64,000 nt of DNA from Candidatus Thermochlorobacteriaceae bacterium (lineage in GTDB: Bacteria; Bacteroidota; Chlorobiia; Chlorobiales; Thermochlorobacteraceae), in the NCBI GenBank assembly GCA_029263855.1, contig JAJUFC010000005.1:124001-188000 (forward strand), read 5' to 3'. The notes below the pieces were generated by a model. It was not told where the DNA came from and made no database searches. It saw nothing but the letters and a program-made list of their open reading frames with translations. This document shows, one piece after another, positions 8,764 through 14,991 of this stretch (positions are counted from its first letter, which is position 1; every line of letters starts with the position of its first letter). The translations under genes and the position numbers were made by a program.

Positions 8764-9687
8764 ATGAAATACATACGTTCAATTTTCGCACTGCTCACTG
8801 CGGGTCTTTTCCTGCAAAATGTCTATGCTCAATCTGATTTAAAAGTTCAGATGATTTTGACCAAAAAATATGTCTCAAGTTTTGAAGAAGCACAGAAAAA
8901 TGCTACTGACGAAATAGTAGATGGAGACCCGCTTTGGCTTTATATCAAGTCAAATAAGCCATTCAAAGAATTTGCAACCGTTAGGAGGATATCCCAAAGT
9001 GATGGCTCTGTTTTGAAATATTACTCTCTGTTATTGAAACTGGGACCCAACAGTGACTGGGCACCTTACAATGATAATTGCGTATTATGCTTTGGTAATG
9101 GTAAAGAGTGTGCCAACTTAGACAGAGTTTCGCCTGAAATGTTAGATAAATCGGAGATGATACTTAATTTGACCACATACGACTCAAAAGGTTCTTCCAA
9201 AGTGATGCTATCTACCGTAGGAAATGGAATGCCTGGAAACTGGGACAATCAGGTAAGGCTTTACGTCAATGATGACTTGGTAGCTAAGGCACGCTTGAAT
9301 TGTAAAGTTGAAGATGGGATAGCAAAATACAAGCAAATGTGGGCAACCTATAAAGATAAATTGGCAAAAGGTGATGAAAATTCAAATGAATTGCCCAAAT
9401 CAGGAAGCTTTGTCAATGCCTCAATTCAAGGTCAGGTAATGCAATTTATGAAGCAACGAGGCATTACTCCGACCAAAGTGTATTTCACGCAAAATAATTG
9501 GACTGAGGTAGATGAATCTTCCATTGATAGACACCGATATATTACTGCCGTAGTTACCTATCAAAAATCTGGAAAATGCTTTTTTAGTATTGTCCAAGTA
9601 AGGCAGAACTACTCTTTTTCTGCAACTAAATATGGCAATTCCAACCTAAATCTTCAAGATAAGGATATGCCTGTTCGTTGTAAATAA
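8764..9687 (+). CDS. Exported protein of unknown function
   Basis: This is a 307-residue protein with a clear signal peptide (MKYIRSIFALLTAGLFLQNVYAQ, cleavage after YAQ). The mature part is mixed alpha/beta, with four Cys residues in the segment CVLCFGNGKEC and at the very end (RCK), which could form disulfides in the periplasm. I recognise no family. It is the fourth gene of cassette 2, 31 bases after the barrel gene, and AT-rich like its neighbours. Confidence 0.6.
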   Translation: MKYIRSIFALLTAGLFLQNVYAQSDLKVQMILTKKYVSSFEEAQKNATDEIVDGDPLWLYIKSNKPFKEFATVRRISQSDGSVLKYYSLLLKLGPNSDWAPYNDNCVLCFGNGKECANLDRVSPEMLDKSEMILNLTTYDSKGSSKVMLSTVGNGMPGNWDNQVRLYVNDDLVAKARLNCKVEDGIAKYKQMWATYKDKLAKGDENSNELPKSGSFVNASIQGQVMQFMKQRGITPTKVYFTQNNWTEVDESSIDRHRYITAVVTYQKSGKCFFSIVQVRQNYSFSATKYGNSNLNLQDKDMPVRCK

Positions 9688-9720
9688 TTGTTTCTCTACG
9701 CACTTTACATAAACACAATA

Positions 9721-9851
9721 ATGTCAGCAAAACTTTTTATCAGAATTTCTTCTGTTTTAATTCCTATCCATTATGCCTTTGAAGGCGATTTGATGAAAAA
9801 AAATGGCAGAAGGCTTTTATGACTTTGTATAAAATACACAAATCCGAATAA
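9721..9851 (+). pseudogene. Small frameshifted open frame, possible membrane-protein remnant
   Basis: ATG 9721 opens a 33-codon frame (MSAKLFIRISSVLI...) ending at TGA 9820-9822. Adding one base to the run of eight A at 9796-9803 would continue it as KKWQKAFMTLYKIHKSE to a TAA at 9849-9851, giving one 43-residue peptide. The start resembles the first helix of a small membrane-protein family common in Bacteroidetes (MSAKLFIRISS...IH), but the rest is missing, so it is probably a deletion remnant. Support is weak. Confidence 0.3.
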
Positions 9852-9875
9852 TTAATTTCAATATTCATTTAAAAT

Positions 9876-10949
9876 ATGCAAAACACTCAAATCAAAGCAT
9901 TTTGGCTACTATTTACAGCCAAATTGTTTTTCCTGACGCATTTATTTGCTCAAACAGATAGTGTAGAATCTAAAAACAAGGTTTTATACACTCTTGCCTA
10001 TAATGAAGTTCCCGATAATTCAAAAATTCCGCTTTTGGGCTTTGTAAATATCGCTAACGGAAACCACAGCGGTTTGCAACTGGGCTTTGTTAATATTACG
10101 CACAATAACTTCAAGGGCTTACAACTGGGTTTTATTGACATTACAAAAGGGAATTTGAACGGGTCGCAAATAGGCTTTCTCAATTTTGGGTCTAAAAACG
10201 TGCAAGGTTTACAACTTGGTTTTGGCAATCATTCCAAACAAAACATTAGTGGCTCTCAAATAGGTTTTTTCAATCAGGTAAGAAACAATTTAATCGGTCT
10301 GCAAATGGGGTTTGTAAATGAAGTTAAAGACAGCACCAACGGAGTTCAAATTGGTTTCGTGAATGAAACCCGCAAAAACACAAAAGGCTTACAATTTGGC
10401 TTTATCAACGAAACAAAAGGAAAAGTAACAGGCTGGCAAGTGGGTTTTCTCAATGTAGCTGACACCATAGAAAACGGCGTGCCTGTTGGCTTTTTTTCAT
10501 TTGTTATGGAAGGTGGTTACAGAGCCGTTGAAGTATCTTCCAACGAACTTTATCCTATCAATATCGCCTTTAAAACAGGTGTTCCTTTGTTGTATTCATT
10601 TGTGCAGGGCAGTTTTAACAGTAACTACCAAAATGCCTTTGCTATGGGAGCGGGCTTAGGTTCGCTAATACCATTGAAAGGCAGGTTTTATTTTAACCCT
10701 GAAGCAACCTACCACTCATCTTTTAGGTCTGATAATCCCGATGCTACTTCCTTAGCTTTAAATATCCGATATAGCATCAGTCCTAATTTCCAAATTGCTT
10801 TCGGACCTTCTATTGTGCAATTAAGTTATCAAAAAAATGGCTATGAAAGCCCCTTTTTCAAATTTGGCAGATATGAAATAAACGATAGAAACAGTCTTGT
10901 CTTTGGAGCAAGAGTTGCTCTTACGTATAACTTCACCGAATTGAAATAA
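9876..10949 (+). CDS. LA_2272-type surface repeat protein
   Basis: This is a 357-residue protein with a signal peptide (residues 1-26, ending LFAQ). Residues 46-210 hold about eleven tandem 15-residue repeats of the type LQLGFVNxTxxNxxG. The pattern of small, polar and aromatic positions suggests a stacked beta structure. The C-terminal 140 residues look like a small outer-membrane beta domain (GAGLGSLIPLKGRFYFNPEATY, RVALTYNF end). This combination matches proteins annotated as LA_2272 family surface repeat-containing, found in Leptospira and Bacteroidetes, whose function is unknown. It lies in cassette 2; repeat number may vary by slippage. Confidence 0.75.
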   Translation: MQNTQIKAFWLLFTAKLFFLTHLFAQTDSVESKNKVLYTLAYNEVPDNSKIPLLGFVNIANGNHSGLQLGFVNITHNNFKGLQLGFIDITKGNLNGSQIGFLNFGSKNVQGLQLGFGNHSKQNISGSQIGFFNQVRNNLIGLQMGFVNEVKDSTNGVQIGFVNETRKNTKGLQFGFINETKGKVTGWQVGFLNVADTIENGVPVGFFSFVMEGGYRAVEVSSNELYPINIAFKTGVPLLYSFVQGSFNSNYQNAFAMGAGLGSLIPLKGRFYFNPEATYHSSFRSDNPDATSLALNIRYSISPNFQIAFGPSIVQLSYQKNGYESPFFKFGRYEINDRNSLVFGARVALTYNFTELK

Positions 10950-10969
10950 GAAGTGTTAAACATTTTAAA

Positions 10970-11779
10970 GTGAATAAATCAAAAAAATCGTTAATCACCT
11001 TTTACTCGTTTGCTTTTATCATTCCTTGGATTGCGTGGAGCATAATGGCAGTAAAAGGTTTTAATATGTGGCTTTTTTACACAGGCTATGCTTGTTCTTT
11101 TGCAGGGCTGATTGCTTTGTATGTAGAAAAAGGTAAAGATGGCTTACTAACAGTTTGGAAACGAATACGATTTGTAGCACCGCTTTCAGCGTGGTTGATT
11201 GCTGTAATATTCCCTTTCATATGGCAAATTCTTAGTTTCGTGTTTTATGGATTATTTTTTAACCAAAAAGGAATAGGGACAATTCAGCCTGCTAATATTT
11301 CCAATTTATTTACGTGGCATATTTTATGGCTTTTGACCACCGGACCCCTTGAAGAAGAATTTGGATGGAGGGCTTATCTGCTTCCGAAACTTCTTACAAA
11401 TTACAAATTTATTACTGCCAATATCATTCTTGGCTTAATTTGGGCTTTTTGGCATTTACCCATTATGTTCCAGAAATGGACTACGATTCCTGTTTCAAGT
11501 TTGTATTTTTTTGTGGGTGTAATTTGTTTTGCGATGATAATCGCGATTGTTTATATTGTTTCAAAGGGCAATTTATTATTGTGTATTTTGACTCATTGGG
11601 TAATCAATGCAACACAAGAAATGTTTGGCAGTATATTTCCCGATATTGACCCTTCTGTGCAGTTTTTTCACGTTTTCAGTGTGGTTATCTTAGTTTTTAT
11701 GACATCATTTTTACTATATTTTTTCAGAAAAGATATTCAACTATCAGCAAACATCACTCTACCAAATCAAAAATTATGA
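10970..11779 (+). CDS. CPBP family intramembrane metalloprotease (Abi-type)
   Basis: This is a 269-residue polytopic membrane protein with about seven hydrophobic segments. It has the CPBP/Rce1 signature EEFGWR (E129, E130, R134), a second motif around WAFWHLP (H162) and a third around LTHWVINATQE. These residues form the glutamate/histidine active site of Rce1-like intramembrane endopeptidases, which in bacteria take part in bacteriocin self-immunity or signalling. The start is GTG 10970, since the next in-frame ATG would remove the first membrane segment. It overlaps the next gene by four bases (ATGA), so they are translationally coupled. Confidence 0.8.
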   Translation: MNKSKKSLITFYSFAFIIPWIAWSIMAVKGFNMWLFYTGYACSFAGLIALYVEKGKDGLLTVWKRIRFVAPLSAWLIAVIFPFIWQILSFVFYGLFFNQKGIGTIQPANISNLFTWHILWLLTTGPLEEEFGWRAYLLPKLLTNYKFITANIILGLIWAFWHLPIMFQKWTTIPVSSLYFFVGVICFAMIIAIVYIVSKGNLLLCILTHWVINATQEMFGSIFPDIDPSVQFFHVFSVVILVFMTSFLLYFFRKDIQLSANITLPNQKL

Positions 11780-12216
11780 AACGATATTTTTTATTTTTAA
11801 GTACATTCCTTTTATTCCTTTTTAGTTGTAAACAAACAAAAATAAAAGAAGCAATGATTAATGACATATTTGAAGCGGAAAGGCAATTTCAGGAAATGAC
11901 TGAACAAAAAGGGATAGCCGAAGCCTTCCATTTTTTTGCTGACGAAAATGCCGTTATTAAAAGAGAAAACGATACGCTTATTGTTGGCAAAGAAAACATC
12001 AAATCATATTATCAAAAAAAGGACCTGAAAAACGTAAAAGTGAAATGGAAGCCCGATTTTATTGACATTTCACAATCGGGCGATATGGCTTATACTTATG
12101 GAAAATATGTTTGGGAGTTCACAAACACGGAAGGAAACGTAAAAAAAGTAGAAGGCGTTTTTCATACTGTTTGGAGAAAACAAAAAGATGGAAGTTGGAA
12201 ATACGTTTGGGATTGA
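11776..12216 (+). CDS. NTF2-like (DUF4440-type) lipoprotein
   Basis: This is a 146-residue protein. A signal peptide with a lipobox-like FSC (Cys18) suggests a membrane-anchored periplasmic protein. The mature part has the SnoaL/DUF4440 pattern: helix AERQFQEMTEQKGIAEAFHFFADENAVIK, then a block MAYTYGKYVWEF, and an end HTVWRKQKDGSWKYVWD typical of this fold. Such domains bind small hydrophobic ligands or act as hydrolases; no catalytic residues can be assigned here. It is the last gene of cassette 2, ending 42 bases before attC-like site C. Confidence 0.7.
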   Translation: MKRYFLFLSTFLLFLFSCKQTKIKEAMINDIFEAERQFQEMTEQKGIAEAFHFFADENAVIKRENDTLIVGKENIKSYYQKKDLKNVKVKWKPDFIDISQSGDMAYTYGKYVWEFTNTEGNVKKVEGVFHTVWRKQKDGSWKYVWD

Positions 12217-12258
12217 TAACTTACAATTTTTTAATATTACAACAATAAAGAATGCCAG

Positions 12259-12391
12259 CTGCCAACAGCGGTTTGGCGTAATGGGGGCGGACGTTCTTCG
12301 TATGAAAATTTGTGCTGAATTTGAACTGTGTGCTTCGTATCAACATTTGTGGTATAAATCCGCCACTACGCCAAGCCGCAAAACGTTAGCG
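12259..12391 (+). repeat. attC-like recombination site C (end of cassette 2)
   Basis: R'' is TGCCAAC (12259-12265). The left arm GCGGTTTGGCGTAATGG pairs with the right arm TCCGCCACTACGCCAAGCCGC. The core is GTTAGCG (12385-12391), with crossover at G12385/T12386. The nine bases GCTGCCAAC at 12257-12265 are the exact reverse complement of the start of cassette 2, GTTGGCAGC at 6286-6294. This is the strongest palindrome of the three. Confidence 0.8.
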
Positions 12392-12416
12392 GTAATTTTA
12401 TCTTAGCATCAAATCA

Positions 12417-12932
12417 ATGACAATAAATCCAAATAATAAATTCAACGAAAATCATGTTACCCTTAATGAACTGATACAAGTTCTAAAACAACTTGGGACA
12501 ACAACGCATATTGAAAAGGGAAAATGTATTTTGACCGTAGGCGAAAAAGTAGACATTGTGTTCTTTGTTGAAAAAGGCTGCTTTAGGACTTTTCGGTATA
12601 TAGATGATGAAGAAGTAACGATAGGTTTCAGTTTTCAAGGTGATTTGGATACTTGCCCCTTCGCTTACATAAATCAACTTAAAAGTTCTGATTGTATTGA
12701 AGCATTAACTGATAGCAAAGTAATCAAAGTTCATCTTGTTATTAGCTTACTCACATCACAGACCGAAAAATATCCTCTCTTTATTAGAAAAATACTTATT
12801 CCAATTTCTGTCTGCTTATTGGGTTTTAGTGTAACAAGTTTTATTTATTTCTTTTATATACCTGCTGTTACATCAATGTTAGCGTATATTTTTGTTACTT
12901 TATCAATTTTATCACTTAGTAAGCATAAGTAA
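12417..12932 (+). pseudogene. Truncated Crp/Fnr regulator fused to a two-helix membrane segment
   Basis: Residues 1-106 align without gaps to the regulator at 6317 (same start MTINPNNK, IEKGK, VEKGCFR, EEVTIGFSF, DTCP, EALTDSKVIK). The sequence then switches to an unrelated tail with two hydrophobic segments (about 122-145 and 146-165) and ends in SKHK. The second half of the sensor domain and the whole helix-turn-helix are missing, so it cannot act as a Crp-type regulator. A deletion has probably joined the start of a regulator gene to the end of a membrane-protein gene at about 12731. It lies 31 bases after the crossover point of site C and just before the glycosyltransferase gene. A functional membrane-linked sensor fusion is possible but unproven. 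Confidence 0.7.
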
Positions 12933-12946
12933 CCTTTTCTTGCAAA

Positions 12947-14482
12947 ATGAAAAATGGGTATGTTATAACGAGAATAGTTCTTTTACTCTTTATCATTTTG
13001 AAGTTCATACTTCAGTACTCATTGATTAGTTCTGAATATGAACTGCACCGTGATGAATATTTGCATCTTGACCAAGCGCATCATTTAGCTTGGGGGTTTC
13101 AGTCGGTGCCGCCCTTCACATCTTGGGTTTCTTACTTAATCTATCTGTTAGGAAATTCTGTTTTTTGGGTAAAATTTTTTCCTGCTTTATTTGGGGCATT
13201 GACCATTTTAGTAGTATGGAAAGCAATTGAAGAGTTGGACGGAAATCTTTTTGCTTCAATTTTAGGTGCAAGTTGTGTGCTATTCTCAGCCCTTTTAAGG
13301 ATAAATACACTATATCAGCCAAATTCTTTTGATGTACTAAGTTGGACACTTGTATATTTTATATTGCTCAAATATATCAAAACAGAAAATTCAAAATGGC
13401 TGTTGATTGGTGCAGTCGCTTTTGCTATTGGCTTCCTGAATAAGTACAATATCATATTTCTTGCCATAGGGCTTATACCCTCAATTTTATTATCTGAACA
13501 ACGTAAAATATTTACCAAAAAAGAATTTTACTTTTCTTTGTTGCTGGGTCTTTTCATTGTTCTGCCTAACCTTTTATGGCAGTTCAATAATAACTTTCCT
13601 GTGATTCATCATTTAAACGCACTATCTAAAAGTCAATTAGTCAATATAAACAGAATAGATTTTTTAAAATCGCAGGTGCTTTTCTTTTTAGGCGGCTTAT
13701 TTGTAATAATAGCAGCAATTTATTCATTGGTATTTTATATTCCATTTAAAAAATACAAGATTTTCCTATGGGCAATCATTTTTACCTTACTTGTTTTTCT
13801 CTATTTTAAAGCCAAAGATTATTACGCAATTGGACTTTATCCCATTTATATTGCTTTGGGTTCTGTATTTCTTGCAGAAAAATTGAAAGATGGTTGGAAA
13901 AGATATTTACAACCTATTTTAATTGCAATTCCCATTCTGCTTTTTATTCCATTCTACAATATACTTTTCCCAAATAAAAGTCCTGAATATATCATCAACC
14001 ATCAACAAGCCTATCAAAAACTTGGCTTGCTTCGTTGGGAGGATGGCAAAGACCACGACCTTCCACAAGATTTTGCTGATATGCTTGGTTGGAAAGAGTT
14101 ATCTCAAAAAGTAGATAGTGCTTTTTTGAGTTTTTCTGACAAGCACAGTACACTTGTTCTTTGCGACAACTATGGGCAGGCAGGGGCTATTAACTTTTAT
14201 ACTAAACAAAACATAAAGGCAGTCACTTTTAATGCCGACTATATTAATTGGTTTGACTTATCGGTTAAATACAAAAATGTGATAAGGGTTAAAGAGAAAG
14301 ATAACGCAGCGGACGAGTTGCAAGAAACCTCACCTTTCTTTCAGACTTCTAAAGTTTTTGATAGCGTAAAAAATCAATATGCAAGAGAGTTCGGAACTAC
14401 GATATTTACCTTTGCTGATGCAAAAATTGACATTAGGGAAAGAATTAAACAAGAAATTGACGAAATAAAAAACTACCGCTAA
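12947..14482 (+). CDS. Polytopic glycosyltransferase (family 39/ArnT-like)
   Basis: This is a 511-residue membrane protein with about ten hydrophobic segments in the first 340 residues and a soluble C-terminal domain of about 150 residues. The first periplasmic loop has the conserved acidic pair in YELHRDEYLHLDQ. Family-typical motifs follow (FTSWVSYLIY, PNLLWQFNNNFPVIHH). Enzymes of this fold (GT-C: PMT, ArnT) transfer sugars from polyprenyl-phosphate donors to lipid or protein outside the membrane. It is the main gene of cassette 3. Its stop codon TAA (14480-14482) lies inside the R'' box of attC-like site D, so the gene ends exactly at the recombination site. Confidence 0.8.
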   Translation: MKNGYVITRIVLLLFIILKFILQYSLISSEYELHRDEYLHLDQAHHLAWGFQSVPPFTSWVSYLIYLLGNSVFWVKFFPALFGALTILVVWKAIEELDGNLFASILGASCVLFSALLRINTLYQPNSFDVLSWTLVYFILLKYIKTENSKWLLIGAVAFAIGFLNKYNIIFLAIGLIPSILLSEQRKIFTKKEFYFSLLLGLFIVLPNLLWQFNNNFPVIHHLNALSKSQLVNINRIDFLKSQVLFFLGGLFVIIAAIYSLVFYIPFKKYKIFLWAIIFTLLVFLYFKAKDYYAIGLYPIYIALGSVFLAEKLKDGWKRYLQPILIAIPILLFIPFYNILFPNKSPEYIINHQQAYQKLGLLRWEDGKDHDLPQDFADMLGWKELSQKVDSAFLSFSDKHSTLVLCDNYGQAGAINFYTKQNIKAVTFNADYINWFDLSVKYKNVIRVKEKDNAADELQETSPFFQTSKVFDSVKNQYAREFGTTIFTFADAKIDIRERIKQEIDEIKNYR

Positions 14483-14608
14483 CAAGGGTTTTGCGTCAGG
14501 CGGGGTGAAGTGCAAACTTGGAGCTTTTTGCTTCTATTCAGCTTCGGTGCAGGTTGACAGTTTTGTGCTCCGAAACCCGCCCGAACGCAAAGCCCGAAAA
14601 CGTTAGAT
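14477..14608 (+). repeat. attC-like recombination site D (end of cassette 3)
   Basis: R'' is CGCTAAC (14477-14483). The left arm GGGTTTTGCGTCAGGCGGG pairs with the right arm CCCGCCCGAACGCAAAGCCC. The core is GTTAGAT (14602-14608). Ten bases, TACCGCTAAC at 14474-14483, are the exact reverse complement of the start of cassette 3, GTTAGCGGTA at 12385-12394. What follows the core (14603 onward) is either chromosome or the head of a fourth, decayed cassette; the expected closing sequence GGCATCTAAC is not found downstream. Confidence 0.8.
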
Positions 14609-14651
14609 GCCATTCTAAAAGACGACTCAACTAACCGCAAGTCGATACGCC

Positions 14652-14712
14652 CCCTTCACGCTCAGACATCGAGATAAGCAAAAACGGCGGGAATTGTAAA
14701 GAGCGTGAAGGG
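14652..14712. repeat. Perfect 12-base inverted repeat beside the array
   Basis: CCCTTCACGCTC (14652-14663) and GAGCGTGAAGGG (14701-14712) are exact reverse complements separated by 37 bases. No T-run follows, so it is not an obvious terminator. It lies between the last attC-like site and the transporter remnant and may mark a rearrangement point. Confidence 0.5.
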
Positions 14713-14745
14713 TGCCGCCGCAAGCAATCCACCGACGAGCCGAAC

Positions 14746-14940
14746 AAGATTGATAAAATTTTAGTAACAAGCCTGCTAACCATCGCTTCACTTTTGCCGC
14801 TTCTTGTGCGTTCAGAAAAAAGTAGCGTTTGGTATGGACTGACGGTTGGTGCAGTCGGTAGTCTGATTTCCTCTACCCTTCTCGTCTTGCTTATTTTACC
14901 TGCAAATTTTCTTCTTTTTGAGCGACGCTCTCAGCAATAA
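14746..14940 (+). pseudogene. C-terminal remnant of an RND-type efflux transporter
   Basis: This 64-codon open stretch ends in TAA 14938-14940 and is too short for a separate ORF call. It reads KIDKILVTSLLTIASLLPLLV, then a charged turn, then WYGLTVGAVGSLISSTLLVL followed by LPANFLL. That is the layout of the last two membrane helices of RND/HAE1 pumps (the TSLTT..LLPL and VVGGL..ST..LL.LP blocks). Everything upstream is missing; the frame meets a stop at about 14630. The 5' part is not on the other side of the cassette array within the window, so a deletion or rearrangement has also taken place. Confidence 0.6.
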
Positions 14941-14941
14941 A

Positions 14942-14967
14942 AAAGCGTCTTTTACGAGACGCTCTTT
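14942..14967. terminator. Bidirectional intrinsic terminator downstream of metH
   Basis: The stem AGCGTCT/AGACGCT (14945-14951 with 14958-14964) has a six-base loop. It is followed by CTTTACATTTTT on the + strand and by TTTTTT on the - strand. It would stop transcripts from metH (-) and from the remnant (+). Confidence 0.75.
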
Positions 14968-14991
14968 ACATTTTTGTTGCCTTATATTGAT

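Larger units (their letters stand above)
4165..14602 (+). mobile_element. Array of three integron-type gene cassettes without an integrase (CALIN-like)
   Basis: Three imperfect palindromes of about 132 bp (6161-6292, 12259-12391, 14477-14608) each have an R'' box ending in AAC or AGC, long inner arms containing a TTTGGCGT/ACGC-type pair, and a GTT core at the 3' end. They divide the block into cassettes of about 2.1 kb (4165-6286), 6.1 kb (6287-12385) and 2.2 kb (12386-14602). The start of each cassette is complementary to the R'' of its own attC: 8 of 9, 9 of 9 and 10 of 10 bases. All genes run left to right, toward the attC, as in integrons. AT content is well above the flanking chromosome. 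No tyrosine recombinase is in the window, so this is a cluster of attC sites lacking integrase, or part of a larger integron. Confidence 0.8.

Noticed and set aside
12188-12406. 72-codon plus-strand frame running through attC-like site C
   Set aside because: It starts inside the lipoprotein gene and most of it is the palindrome; the similarity of its end to the methyltransferase tail is due to the shared attC arm.
4165-14602. Transposon or ICE as explanation for the AT-rich block
   Set aside because: No transposase, relaxase, target duplication or terminal inverted repeats are seen; the attC-like sites and end matches fit cassettes better.
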